Of a DNA stretch of 23,670 nt, positions 6,326-14,218 are shown piece after piece; position 1 is the stretch's first letter, and each line of letters starts with the position of its first letter. Below the pieces are notes generated by a model. The model searched no databases. It saw only the letters and a program-made list of their open reading frames with translations, and was not told the origin of the DNA. The DNA comes from a virus. The position numbers were made by a program, and so were the translations under genes. The stretch spans positions 1 to 23,670 of IMG/VR virus record IMGVR_UViG_3300007539_006573. One strand, given 5' to 3'.

Positions 6326-6931
6326 TTAATGGAAAGAAACGAAACCATTTTGGGATGCTACTCTAAAGGCCTCTTTCCATTCGTTATATTTGTTAATAAA
6401 AAATTCACCTTCAGCTAAACTATAGTCTTGTTTATTTGGGTCAAACTTTAATTCCCAAAAATCAATTTTTTTCTTAATTTTAGGTTCGTATTTAACAAAA
6501 TCGTTGTATAGTTTTTCACTTACTTTTGGGCCTATTACTCCGTCTGAATCTGAAAAATTAATTAATTCTAGAAATGGTGGACTTTCTGGTTCACCAACTA
6601 TTGACTCATCATACATTGACCAAACGTCTTGAGCTCCACCTTCGTAGCCAGCAGCTAAAGCTAAATCATCTCTCCATTGGTTATAAGAACTATAAGAACC
6701 AGCTCTAAAAGAATTTCTACCAAAATTACGTGGAACTAAATACCAACCTTCTTCTAAACCTTCTAAATGTTTGGGGAAATAGCTGCCTTTTTTATTTATA
6801 TAGTAAAGATAGTGTTCGGGATACTCTTCTTCCCATTTATCATACGCGGCATTGAATGGTTTAACATCTTGTGGTACATCTTGCCATGGTATGTGTTTTA
6901 CATTTGAGTAGTATGAAACGTCTAAACCCAT
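6326..6931 (-). CDS. Phage hypothetical protein with FRAGSYSSYNQWR / ELINFSDSDGVIG motifs (201 aa)
   Basis: It starts MGLDVSYYS and contains RNSFRAGSYSSYNQWRDDLA near residues 70-95, FLELINFSDSDGVIGPKVSEKL near 120-145, and a C-terminal FINKYNEWKEAFRVASQNGFVSFH. I recall this set from a widespread family of phage and bacterial hypothetical proteins without established function. It looks complete. The ATG overlaps the stop of the glutaredoxin-like gene by one base (TAATG), so the two are probably translationally coupled in the same operon. A soluble cytosolic protein is expected, as there is no signal peptide or membrane segment. Confidence 0.75.
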   Translation of the reverse strand: MGLDVSYYSNVKHIPWQDVPQDVKPFNAAYDKWEEEYPEHYLYYINKKGSYFPKHLEGLEEGWYLVPRNFGRNSFRAGSYSSYNQWRDDLALAAGYEGGAQDVWSMYDESIVGEPESPPFLELINFSDSDGVIGPKVSEKLYNDFVKYEPKIKKKIDFWELKFDPNKQDYSLAEGEFFINKYNEWKEAFRVASQNGFVSFH

Positions 6932-7203
6932 TATAATAATAATTTTTTAATTTTTTCCACACCCTCTTCGATTTCATCAAAATCTGTATCTGGTGTCAAA
7001 TAAGTTCTAGTTTTATCTTCATGATTTACTATACAAGCTGTTGGAATATATAAAGTATTAGCTTCTTCACTTACTCTCTCCCACTCTTTGTCATATCTCT
7101 CAATATCCCTAACTATAAATTTAATATTGTTTTCACCCAACAATTCTTTCATTTTAGTACACCAAGGACATCCGTTTTCTGAATATAGTAATAAAGTTTT
7201 CAT
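6931..7203 (-). CDS. Glutaredoxin-like protein, CPWC active site
   Basis: A 90-aa thioredoxin-fold protein. It opens MKTLLLYSENGCPWCTKMKELL, with the dithiol CPWC at residues 12-15 on the usual first strand-helix junction. The cis-proline strand is seen at LYIPTACIV. The length matches monodomain glutaredoxins. Such proteins reduce disulfides, for example supplying electrons to ribonucleotide reductase, using glutathione or a thioredoxin reductase. It lies 3 bp after the thioredoxin gene and overlaps the next gene by one base. The Pro-Trp centre rather than the common Pro-Tyr still fits phage glutaredoxins. The partner reductase is not in this window. Confidence 0.8.
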   Translation of the reverse strand: MKTLLLYSENGCPWCTKMKELLGENNIKFIVRDIERYDKEWERVSEEANTLYIPTACIVNHEDKTRTYLTPDTDFDEIEEGVEKIKKLLL

Positions 7204-7206
7204 ATT

Positions 7207-7518
7207 TTAATTTAAATAATAATTTATTTTATCTATGTAAAATTGTTTTCCTCTAACACCAACCAATCTTTCAACTTCTTCACCATTTTTATATATTATA
7301 ATTGTTGGGATGCTCCTAACTGAGTATTTGGTTGAAGCCTCTGGGTTTTCTGTAATATTTAATTTAGCTACTACAACTGAATCAACAAATTCTTTTTCTA
7401 CTTCATCTATTGTTGGTCCTAATACCCTACAAGGACCACACCACTCAGCCCAAAAATCTACTAGAACTACTTGGTTATTGTTTAAGGTTTCTTCAAATGT
7501 CTTATCGTTTATTTCCAT
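7207..7518 (-). CDS. trxA: Thioredoxin
   Basis: A complete 103-aa thioredoxin. It contains VVLVDFWAEWCGPCRVLGP with the canonical WCGPC at about residues 28-32, the family Asp in the preceding strand, KLNITENPEAS, SVRSIPTIIIY with the cis-proline, and the closing GVRGKQFY. It is a cytosolic protein-disulfide reductant, usually recharged by thioredoxin reductase, which must come from the host or another part of the genome. It lies 2 bp after one redoxin gene and 3 bp before another, making three thioredoxin-fold genes in a row behind glutamine synthetase. Its ATG follows the upstream stop directly, with no Shine-Dalgarno sequence. Confidence 0.93.
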   Translation of the reverse strand: MEINDKTFEETLNNNQVVLVDFWAEWCGPCRVLGPTIDEVEKEFVDSVVVAKLNITENPEASTKYSVRSIPTIIIYKNGEEVERLVGVRGKQFYIDKINYYLN

Positions 7519-7520
7519 AA

Positions 7521-7802
7521 CTATAAATATTGTTTTAAAATCTCTAATGCCTTTTCTGGTGTATTAAAATCTCTTCCAGCGGCTATATATACTTGTTTTT
7601 TATCTTTTTCAACCAATAAAGTAGGTGTGTACATTATTTCTTTAGAAATTTTAGATTGACTTTCCCTTATCGATTCCCAAAGTTCTATATTTTTTATAAC
7701 TTCAATAGTTTTGTAATTTATATTTTCTGAATTCAAAACTTCTTTCAAAGCGATACAAGTTTTACAATCCCATTGACTGAATAAAGTTAATTTCATTTTC
7801 AT
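7521..7802 (-). CDS. Thioredoxin-fold redoxin with CKTC active site (93 aa)
   Basis: MKMKLTLFSQWDCKTCIALKEVLN places a CxxC pair (CKTC, residues 13-16) at the glutaredoxin position. IMYTPTLLVE is the cis-Pro strand, and GRDFNTPEKALEIL forms the C-terminal helix. The length suits a glutaredoxin/NrdH-type protein. The unusual Lys-Thr between the cysteines distinguishes it from its CPWC neighbour, and a different partner or redox potential is likely. Its start overlaps the glutamine synthetase stop by 4 bp (ATGA), so it is co-translated with that enzyme. The target is unknown. Confidence 0.75.
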   Translation of the reverse strand: MKMKLTLFSQWDCKTCIALKEVLNSENINYKTIEVIKNIELWESIRESQSKISKEIMYTPTLLVEKDKKQVYIAAGRDFNTPEKALEILKQYL

Positions 7803-8875
7803 ACTTCTATGGTTCTAAATTTGTTTTCAGCTTTCAGTAACGTATTATATATAATATAAGTTAATTTATATGGGTCGGCATTACTAGCTGGTCTTCTATC
7901 TTCTAAATAACCTTTCCATCCAGCTTCTACTGTAGATATTGGTATTCTAATAGAAGCTCCCCTATCTGATACACCATAACTAAATTTATCTATGTGTTGT
8001 GTTTCATGTAATCCAGTTAATCTTAAATGATTGTCTTCACCATATACTTCCATGTGTTCATTATGTGATTTAGCTAATTCCAAACAAATAGATTCGAACA
8101 TTTCTTTCCCACCAACTTCTCTTGTTAAATCACTAGAAAAATTAACATGTAACCCAGAACCATTCCAATCACCCAATACTGGTTTAGGTCTAAAATCAAC
8201 CTTTAAATTATATTTTTCGGTCAACCTTTGTAGTAAGAATCTGGATAACCACAATTCATCACTAGACTTTTTAGCTCCTTCACCAAATAATTGATACTCC
8301 CATTGTCCCAACATAACTTCAGCGTTAACACCAGTTACATTCAAATTAGATTCTAAACAAATTTGTAGATGTTCTTCAACAATATCCCTACCGATAGTAT
8401 TATCATTGCCAACACCACAATAGTATTCACCTTGTGGTCTTGGAAAACCTTCTACTGGGAATCCTAATGGTTTACCATTTTTAAATAAAACATACTCCTG
8501 TTCAAACCCAAACCAATATTGTTCATCCTCAATTAATTTGTGCCTGTAGTTACTTTCATGTGGAGTACCATCTGAATTTAAAACTTCACACATTACTAAG
8601 TAACCATCCAATCTTTGTGGGTCCATGATAACATGAACTGGTTGTAAAATACAATCAGAATTACCACCTTCAGCCTGTTTAGTTGAAGACCCATCGAATG
8701 ACCATCTAGGTAATTCTTCAACACAAGGTATTAATCTACCATTATAAGCCATAGTTCTTTTTGTGACATACTTTAGGTCTGACATTGGGTCGTAATCCCA
8801 AACTTTAGTTTTACTTCTTAGGTTTTGTGTTTTTTCGTAACCATCTAACCAAATGTATTCTAATTTTATTTTCAT
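7799..8875 (-). CDS. glnA: Glutamine synthetase, type II (eukaryote-like GSII)
   Basis: A 358-aa enzyme that makes glutamine from glutamate, ammonia and ATP. GSII hallmarks are in order: LEYIWLDG at 5-12, PRWSFDGSST at 56-65, the metal ligand strand GFEQEY at 123-128, NAEVMLGQWEYQ with Glu186 and Glu193, GDWNGSGLHVNFS with His243, DRGASIRIP at 304-312, and EDRRPASNADPY at 325-336. All main metal, ATP and glutamate residues appear present, so it should be active; the family works as a decamer. GSII is found in eukaryotes and in Bacteroidota, so this is probably host-acquired. It is the first gene of a leftward operon and overlaps the next (redoxin) gene by 4 bp. The 48-bp AT-rich upstream gap shows no clear promoter. 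Glutamine synthetase is unusual in a phage. Confidence 0.93.
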   Translation of the reverse strand: MKIKLEYIWLDGYEKTQNLRSKTKVWDYDPMSDLKYVTKRTMAYNGRLIPCVEELPRWSFDGSSTKQAEGGNSDCILQPVHVIMDPQRLDGYLVMCEVLNSDGTPHESNYRHKLIEDEQYWFGFEQEYVLFKNGKPLGFPVEGFPRPQGEYYCGVGNDNTIGRDIVEEHLQICLESNLNVTGVNAEVMLGQWEYQLFGEGAKKSSDELWLSRFLLQRLTEKYNLKVDFRPKPVLGDWNGSGLHVNFSSDLTREVGGKEMFESICLELAKSHNEHMEVYGEDNHLRLTGLHETQHIDKFSYGVSDRGASIRIPISTVEAGWKGYLEDRRPASNADPYKLTYIIYNTLLKAENKFRTIEV

Positions 8876-8923
8876 TTTATATATTTAAAACAGTTTATTT
8901 ACATTAAAATATAATAAATAAAA

Positions 8924-10705
8924 TTAAAAAGGTAAATCTAAATTATCATTTCTATAATTAAATGTCACACAACTAACCACCTCGTCTTTTGATTTTTCAT
9001 GTACATATTGTCCAATTTCTTCATCATAAATTAACTTTTTAACATGATTGTTAATTGAGTTAGTTACTGAAATGGTCGGTCTAATTTTGTTAGTTTTAAC
9101 ACAACAATAATCTAAAAATTCTTTCCTTACTAATCTTTTAACCACATCCCAATTATCTTTTGGTTGATTGTTAAACTTCATTCTAGCTTGTACCAAATTA
9201 GGTTTATTATTAGATGATTTACAATTAGGCAAAAATTCACAAGTCATCCTTTCTAAGCCTTTTATATTATTTTTCCTAACAGATATTATTATACTCTTAT
9301 AAGAATTCACATAAGTACCAACACAATGATTTTGTGTTGTACCCTCCATAATATAGTCCAAATTATTTTCCAATACTTTAACGAAGTATGTTTCTCCATC
9401 TAAAACGATTTCTTTTTCAATATGTTCCAAAAACTCTTTAGGGTATATGTACTCTGTAATAATATTATTTTCACACTTAGTTAAAAGTTCACTCCATTCA
9501 TAATGTTCATCATTAAAAACAAGTATGTCTTTTGCTTTAATTTTTTTATATATACCATAATCCATCAACTTATTTTTAATTCTTATGTGGTCAACCAATA
9601 CAGATAGAAATGAACCATCAAATGGTTTACCATTATTGTCATCAAAACTATTAAATATTTTTACAATATTTCTTTTTTCATTTTTATTTAATGTATCTAA
9701 GTTAGTGTTAATTTCAATTTCCAAGTCATGCTTACTTCTACCTTTAAGTAAGCCATGGTCAAAAAAATTGTTACTTCTTCCAAGTATGTCTAAATTAATT
9801 TCTTTAATGTAGTTAGAACCAAGTAAATTTTCTAATACAACTAAATCAGTAATATTACAATTTTTTAAATTTAGTAATTTAACATAAAACTTACCTTCTA
9901 AATTGTTGTTTTGCATTACAGACCTAATAAGATTCATTTTATTTTTTTTAAGTACTCTTATTGTGGGATAATGATACATCATGTAATGTGTGTAATTATT
10001 TGGAGCCTTAATCCCTCTAACTCTCATAAACCAATTCAAAACCAATTGAATTATGTTATTTTCAAAGCATGGTTGAATATTCAATTCTAAAGATAATTCA
10101 TTCAAAAATTCTTGTATTATTTTTTTTGTTGGTGAAACTGTGCCAGATGTGAATGTTCCCGATGTTAGATTATTTACCGCCTCTTCTATATCAGATTTTA
10201 ACGTATCTAAAGCGGAAAATTTATTCTTATTAGTTACAACACTCCTTCGTCTATTTAAAAAATTACATTTAGTTATAAAAAAATTTTTAGTTTTTTTATT
10301 AAAAGTTAGGTGAATTTCGTTACTTACTTTTTTGAAAAATTTATGTCCAACCTTCCTAGATTTGTAAAATCTAAATATAGAAAGTTTAACTTTATCTTCA
10401 TTTTTTTCTAAAACTATTGTATTTCTTGAAACACTAGCTGAATTAAATAAAACAAAAGAATCTTTCAACCATTGTTTTTCTTCAACAACTTTATCAAGTT
10501 TTGGTTTTTTAGTGAAATAAGCAATCTCTACGTGTTTGTTGCCACATTTCGTTTTTTTAACATAAGGTGTGGATGTAATAGTCCTTCCAATATCGAAACG
10601 TGACAATTCTAGTCGAATGTCCAACTCATTAAAATCAAAGTATTCTGTTAATTTGAAGACTTCATTTTTTTCACGTTTAATTAACTCCCAAGTATTATTA
10701 GGCAT
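8924..10705 (-). CDS. PcfJ-like protein (593 aa)
   Basis: The C-terminal part carries the PcfJ family pattern: HYEWSELLTKCENN, YPKEFLEHIEKE, VKVLENNLDYIMEG, TQNHCVGTYVNSYKS (His and Cys near residues 460-461), IIISVRK, LERMTCEF, then NLVQARMKFNNQP. PcfJ-like proteins occur on plasmids and phages; their activity is unknown, and the conserved His-Cys suggests a catalytic or metal site. The N-terminal 300 residues are basic and unrecognised, with a leucine-rich stretch around 280-310 (KLLNLKNCNITDLVVLENLL). An ATG ten codons upstream (10735) is rejected because it lies inside the terminator hairpin; MPNNTWELIK at 10705 is preferred. It shares a cysteine-centred layout with the two GTKWCTA proteins further right. 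Confidence 0.75.
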   Translation of the reverse strand: MPNNTWELIKREKNEVFKLTEYFDFNELDIRLELSRFDIGRTITSTPYVKKTKCGNKHVEIAYFTKKPKLDKVVEEKQWLKDSFVLFNSASVSRNTIVLEKNEDKVKLSIFRFYKSRKVGHKFFKKVSNEIHLTFNKKTKNFFITKCNFLNRRRSVVTNKNKFSALDTLKSDIEEAVNNLTSGTFTSGTVSPTKKIIQEFLNELSLELNIQPCFENNIIQLVLNWFMRVRGIKAPNNYTHYMMYHYPTIRVLKKNKMNLIRSVMQNNNLEGKFYVKLLNLKNCNITDLVVLENLLGSNYIKEINLDILGRSNNFFDHGLLKGRSKHDLEIEINTNLDTLNKNEKRNIVKIFNSFDDNNGKPFDGSFLSVLVDHIRIKNKLMDYGIYKKIKAKDILVFNDEHYEWSELLTKCENNIITEYIYPKEFLEHIEKEIVLDGETYFVKVLENNLDYIMEGTTQNHCVGTYVNSYKSIIISVRKNNIKGLERMTCEFLPNCKSSNNKPNLVQARMKFNNQPKDNWDVVKRLVRKEFLDYCCVKTNKIRPTISVTNSINNHVKKLIYDEEIGQYVHEKSKDEVVSCVTFNYRNDNLDLPF

Positions 10706-10726
10706 AATTTTTTTTTTATAAAAACA

Positions 10727-10745
10727 ACCCCACAAACTGTGGGGT
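10727..10745 (-). terminator. Intrinsic terminator after the DUF932 gene
   Basis: Perfect 8-bp GC-rich stem, ACCCCACA (10727-10734) with TGTGGGGT (10738-10745) and a 3-nt loop. On the minus strand it is followed by TGTTTTTAT. It lies 19 bp past the DUF932 stop. Confidence 0.8.
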
Positions 10746-10764
10746 CTTTAAAATAATTAAAATT

Positions 10765-11544
10765 CTAGGATACGTACTCTTCGGCCAAAGACCACAATTT
10801 TTTGTTAACGTTCAATCTTTGGTCAATGTTGGTTAACTCTCTAACAGTTTGTTGTCTACCAGAGTTTAGGTAATATGTTATACCACCTCTAATAATCTTT
10901 TCTTGTACAACATTGAAAACTTCCCACAACCTATCCCCTTGGTCTTCACTTCTATTTGGTGATAAAATTTCGGTGATTGGGATAAATTCCTGACCGTCTT
11001 TCCAACGAGTCAAAATTGCTTTCTTAGCGAAATCCGCTCTAGCAGCTGGACTCATTATAGTTTTTTTGAAATCATCAACGTGTCCCATAATTTTAGGCAC
11101 GGAAGTGATAACATTATCAGTAATCTTTTGGATATCTTCCAAATTATACCATTGGTGTTTAATTTTGACTTTCTCAAATGTTTGGTCAGCAACAACCAAA
11201 CCGTTTGAACACACCAACCTAAATAAACCAGCGTGTAGATTAAAAGCGTTTCTACCGTCATGTGAGTTAGTTAGTACAATTTCTGGTACAATGCCATCAA
11301 CCATCGGTATATCGTCATTCCTAAATCTTAACATGTGTTTTGCGAATATCGCATTAGAACGAGAGTTTCTTTGACTAGCACTATAAATTTGCCACCCACC
11401 TTTACCCAAATCATCAACTATTTGTGTTGTGGGTATAAAAGTATATTTATCAGACACATTATTTGATGGTTTAGTAGCGTAAACTGATGGGGCAACTGAT
11501 TCGATAAATGTTCTTGTTAATGGTTCCATATTTCTTCTTTTCAT
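10765..11544 (-). CDS. DUF932 family phage/plasmid protein
   Basis: A 259-aa protein. Family features are PTTQIVDDLGKGGWQIYSASQ, HMLRFR, PEIVLTNSHDGRNAFNLHAG and LFRLVCSNGLVVAD near residues 80-120, with helical FAKKAILTRWKDG and a C-terminal NVVQEKIIRGG segment. DUF932 proteins are common on phages and plasmids and are often early-expressed; function unknown. ATGs exist at 11544 and five codons in; both lie downstream of the promoter at 11586-11616, giving a leader of roughly 35 nt for the first. A strong terminator follows, so it is probably expressed alone, with limited read-through into the PcfJ-like gene. Confidence 0.85.
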   Translation of the reverse strand: MKRRNMEPLTRTFIESVAPSVYATKPSNNVSDKYTFIPTTQIVDDLGKGGWQIYSASQRNSRSNAIFAKHMLRFRNDDIPMVDGIVPEIVLTNSHDGRNAFNLHAGLFRLVCSNGLVVADQTFEKVKIKHQWYNLEDIQKITDNVITSVPKIMGHVDDFKKTIMSPAARADFAKKAILTRWKDGQEFIPITEILSPNRSEDQGDRLWEVFNVVQEKIIRGGITYYLNSGRQQTVRELTNIDQRLNVNKKLWSLAEEYVS

Positions 11545-11577
11545 TTTTATTTATTTTATTAATTATTGTTCGTATGA

Positions 11578-11607
11578 TTGTAACACAAATATAGAGAAAT
11601 ATTTTTG
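11578..11607 (+). promoter_or_regulatory. Bacteroidota-type promoter for the rightward genes from 11633
   Basis: TTG (11578-11580), 19 nt spacer, TATTTTTG (11600-11607), matching TAnnTTTG. Transcription would begin about 20 nt before the ATG at 11633. It overlaps the leftward promoter at 11586-11616. Confidence 0.7.
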
Positions 11608-11616
11608 TAATACAAA
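11586..11616 (-). promoter_or_regulatory. Bacteroidota-type promoter for DUF932
   Basis: On the minus strand: TTTG (11616-11613), 19 nt spacer, TATATTTG (11593-11586). It is an exact consensus match and is physically interleaved with the rightward promoter, so only one polymerase can probably bind at a time. Confidence 0.75.
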
Positions 11617-11632
11617 GAAAATCAAAAAAAAA

Positions 11633-11872
11633 ATGTCATTTCACAAAAGAAGATTAGAAAAAGATATAATACTCAAAATATATGAAGATGGTGGTCTATC
11701 ATCTTTAGAAAATTATGTGACTAAAGCTGACAGTTTAATAGCTACAGATAAGTTAGGTTATCACGTATTAGACACCATCTTAGATTTAGAATTAACTTTA
11801 CCACAGAAGTGGGATAAAATTTATCAATTAATTATTAAAGAAAAAAATGGAAGAAAAAGAACTACTATCTAA
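11633..11872 (+). CDS. Small hypothetical protein (79 aa), first gene of the rightward early-type cluster
   Basis: I do not recognise this protein. It is mostly helical and mixed-charge: MSFHKRRLEKDIILKIYEDG, then SLENYVTKADSLIATD, a hydrophobic helix (LGYHVLDTILDLELTL) and a basic C-terminus (KEKNGRKRTTI). There are no cysteines or membrane segments. The A-rich leader starts just after the promoter at 11578-11607. Its 3' end overlaps the next gene by 26 bp in another frame, implying translational coupling. Confidence 0.7.
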   Translation: MSFHKRRLEKDIILKIYEDGGLSSLENYVTKADSLIATDKLGYHVLDTILDLELTLPQKWDKIYQLIIKEKNGRKRTTI

Positions 11873-12167
11873 ATTAGAAAATTTATTAAATGAAAAGTAT
11901 GAACCAATATTAGTGATACAATTATTAAGGGTTCCACCACAAGATGAACTTCAAGCTTTTGCTAAAGGATTGTCTGAACAGTTTGGTTATAAAGTTTTGG
12001 TGCTCCCTGGTGACATAGAAACTAAAGTAGAACTTATTAGTGTATTAAAAACAGACGTTAAAAAAGTGGAAGATTTAACTAATAGAGTATTGACATTAAT
12101 AGGTGATTTAGAAAAAGAATATAAGGACGTTTTAACCCCAGTTGCCACAGATGAAGAAGAAAAATAA
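11847..12167 (+). CDS. Small acidic hypothetical protein (106 aa)
   Basis: I do not recognise this protein. The N-terminal helix (MEEKELLSKLENLLNEKYEP) is followed by a strand-helix-strand unit (ILVIQLLRVPPQDELQAFAKGL, then YKVLVLPGDIETKVELISVL) and a C-terminal coiled-coil-like helix (VKKVEDLTNRVLTLIGDLEK). The alternating pattern suggests a small alpha/beta fold. It overlaps both neighbours (26 bp upstream, 17 bp downstream), so it belongs to one transcript with them and the DUF3310 gene. Confidence 0.7.
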   Translation: MEEKELLSKLENLLNEKYEPILVIQLLRVPPQDELQAFAKGLSEQFGYKVLVLPGDIETKVELISVLKTDVKKVEDLTNRVLTLIGDLEKEYKDVLTPVATDEEEK

Positions 12168-12390
12168 AAGTAACTTAGTAGACCACCCAGAACATTATGG
12201 TGGTGAAGAAAATACTTATGAAGTTGTTAAAGTAGCTGAAGCTTGGGGTTTAGATAAAGACGCTTACCTATTTAACGTATTAAAATATATTGGTAGGAAT
12301 GGTAAGAAAAATAATAACCCGCCCACCCAAGACTTGGAAAAGGCATTATGGTACCTTAAACGTAAAATTAAAAATTTAAAGTCTCAGTAA
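12151..12390 (+). CDS. DUF3310 (SaV-like) phage protein
   Basis: A 79-aa protein with the family signature DHPEHYGG at the N-terminus, VVKVAEAWGLDKDAYLFNVLKYIGRNGKK in the middle and DLEKALWYLKRKI at the end. DUF3310 proteins are widespread in tailed phages and are sometimes called nucleotide kinase-like, but no activity is firmly established. The ATG at 12151 is chosen over a TTG three codons upstream because it is the normal start codon and keeps the overlap with the previous gene short. This is one of the clearest phage markers in the window. Confidence 0.9.
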   Translation: MKKKNKSNLVDHPEHYGGEENTYEVVKVAEAWGLDKDAYLFNVLKYIGRNGKKNNNPPTQDLEKALWYLKRKIKNLKSQ

Positions 12391-12409
12391 ATTATTATTA
12401 ATAGAAAAG

Positions 12410-12418
12410 TATTTATAA
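12410..12418 (+). promoter_or_regulatory. TATTTATAA promoter-like motif before the DHH gene
   Basis: TATTTATAA, 18 nt before the ATG at 12437 and preceded by AAAG as at 19827. It is one of four similar motifs at comparable distances upstream of long genes. No TAnnTTTG element is present in this gap. Confidence 0.3.
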
Positions 12419-12436
12419 AGTATAATTTTAATATAA

Positions 12437-13891
12437 ATGAAAAGAATACTTAAAGAATCTGGAATACAAGACATTAATAAAATAGCCAAAAGATATCCCA
12501 AAGCTGAAATTTACTTCCATCAAGATTTAGATGGTGTTGTTTCAGCTATAGCGATGAGAGAATATTTGAATAAATATGGGATAGATGTGGTTGATACTCA
12601 CGTAATTCAATATGGGGATAAAGAATTTTCAGTAGCTAAACCAAAAGCTGAGGGAGATACAATGCCAGTGTTGGTGGATTTCGCACATGGTAAACCAATG
12701 TTTATTATACACACAGACCACCACGATAGTCAATCTGGTGTGGAAGACCAAACATCAACACAATTTAGGGGAGCTAGGTCAAATGTTGAAACTCTTTCAC
12801 AAGTAGTTAGTCCTCAAGACATATTCACCACTGATGATATTATGAGAATTTCTACGGTTGACAGTGCTGATTACGCGAAACATGGTTTAACACCAGATGA
12901 CGTAATGAATTATATTAAAAAATTTGACGCTAATGGTACGGTACCTAACAACAAATGGATGTTAGCTCTACTAACAAATAAATTACTTTTAGCTTATAAA
13001 AACAAACCTGGATTTTTAGAAGATTTAGTTATGAGTTCTACACCATCACTTATGAATATATTCCATAACATTAATAGGATAGCTGGTGATGAAAATTTTG
13101 CAACACCAGAACAAATGGCTTTAAATCAACAAGCATATGTTAGGTCACAAGAAAAAAGTGATAAACTAAATTTAGATGGGAATATAATAATACAGTACGG
13201 TGGTGGAAGATTATTTAAACCAGGTTCTTATGACCGTTACACACCATTTAAAATATATCCAGATGCTGATTTTCTAGTTATAGCTTGGCCAATGGGATTA
13301 GTTCAAGCTTCTTGTAATCCATTTAAAGTAGATAGAGCTTTAAAAGGGGTAAATTTAGCTGACATAGCACAAGAAGTGTTATCTAAAATAGAACCACAAC
13401 TTAAAAAACATCAAGTACCAGTTTCAGTAATTAAAAGAATTGGTGAAACTAAAGCTACTGAAGAAAGTGTTGGTTTTAAAACATCAGATTTATTTGCCCT
13501 ATATAAAGACCATTTGAATAATATGCCTCCAAAAAACTCACCTTATTATGGGGAAGTTGTCCAAATAATAGATACTCCTTGGAGAAATTTAAGTGAAGAA
13601 GATAAACAAGTTTTAGATGACATAACAGTTTCAGCTTGGGATGTTATACAAGCAAATAGTGGTGGCCACAAATGTATAACTAATGTTAGTGGTTTAAACT
13701 TCTTCTCAAGAGCTACAAGAGAACCACAGGGTAAATACACTAAGAAAAAAGGTAGTAAACCAACTAGATATGTAGAATTCGTTAAATGGGTTCAAAACGA
13801 AATGGTTAAAACATTAAAAGAAAAAATATCTCAAGGTAATTTGGAAGAATCTGTTAGGAAAATCAAAAAAGAATTATTACGTAAATTCTAA
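12437..13891 (+). CDS. DHH-family phosphoesterase
   Basis: A 484-aa protein of the RecJ/NrnA superfamily, Mn-dependent enzymes that cleave phosphodiester bonds in DNA, short RNAs or cyclic dinucleotides. Visible motifs are YFHQDLDGVVSA (Asp30 and Asp32), VLVDFAHG with Asp81, and TDHHD at 93-97, the DHH centre. STVDSADYAKHG near 148 fits the fourth metal-ligand region. Near 409-412 GGHK resembles the GGGH substrate-binding motif of the DHHA1 domain, so the enzyme looks complete. The unusually long middle region (residues 150-400) is unrecognised. The N-terminus, MKRILKESG, carries an ILxE motif. It begins 46 bp after DUF3310 behind a TATTTATAA motif. Its 3' end overlaps the convergent DUF192 gene by 15 bp. 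The substrate is not predictable. Confidence 0.85.
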   Translation: MKRILKESGIQDINKIAKRYPKAEIYFHQDLDGVVSAIAMREYLNKYGIDVVDTHVIQYGDKEFSVAKPKAEGDTMPVLVDFAHGKPMFIIHTDHHDSQSGVEDQTSTQFRGARSNVETLSQVVSPQDIFTTDDIMRISTVDSADYAKHGLTPDDVMNYIKKFDANGTVPNNKWMLALLTNKLLLAYKNKPGFLEDLVMSSTPSLMNIFHNINRIAGDENFATPEQMALNQQAYVRSQEKSDKLNLDGNIIIQYGGGRLFKPGSYDRYTPFKIYPDADFLVIAWPMGLVQASCNPFKVDRALKGVNLADIAQEVLSKIEPQLKKHQVPVSVIKRIGETKATEESVGFKTSDLFALYKDHLNNMPPKNSPYYGEVVQIIDTPWRNLSEEDKQVLDDITVSAWDVIQANSGGHKCITNVSGLNFFSRATREPQGKYTKKKGSKPTRYVEFVKWVQNEMVKTLKEKISQGNLEESVRKIKKELLRKF

Positions 13892-14218
13892 AATATCACC
13901 TTCTCTAATACCTAATCTTTCTGATTCACCACCTTTTAATTCTAGAACTTGGTTGCCGTTACCACGATAACTATCACAAGGTTGTTCTTTACATGGAGGA
14001 CAATTGCGATGAATTTTAGTAACTTGATTATCTACCATCATTATTATGTCTAATGGTATTAAACAATTTTTCATCCAAAATGATTGTTCTTTAATATTTG
14101 GGAACGTAAACAACATTCCACCATCTAAATTTTTTCTACCCATCATACCCAAAATTTTTTTACGTGGTGTATCCATAACCTCTATGGGTAAAATATTTTT
14201 TCCTATTGACAATTCCAT
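13877..14218 (-). CDS. DUF192 family protein with a cysteine-rich insertion
   Basis: A 113-aa protein. DUF192 features are LPIEVMDTPRKKILGMMGR, GGMLFTFPN, QSFWMKNCLIPLDIIMMVD, then VLELKGGESERLGIREGD. The family forms a small beta-barrel and is usually about 120-150 residues with a signal peptide or lipoprotein anchor; here there is no export signal, so it is probably cytosolic. NCPPCKEQPC occupies the loop that in relatives reads like PC........Y, giving three closely spaced cysteines that may bind metal or form a disulfide. It is convergent with the DHH gene (15-bp overlap) and divergent from the 904-aa gene (44-bp gap). Function is unknown for the whole family. Confidence 0.85.
   Translation of the reverse strand: MELSIGKNILPIEVMDTPRKKILGMMGRKNLDGGMLFTFPNIKEQSFWMKNCLIPLDIIMMVDNQVTKIHRNCPPCKEQPCDSYRGNGNQVLELKGGESERLGIREGDILEFT

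Noticed and set aside
10706-10735. Upstream ATG extending the PcfJ-like gene by ten codons
   Set aside because: The extension lies in the terminator hairpin of the DUF932 gene and encodes a poor Cys/Lys stretch.
12142-12150. TTG start for the DUF3310 gene
   Set aside because: An ATG follows three codons later and the family signature lies further in.
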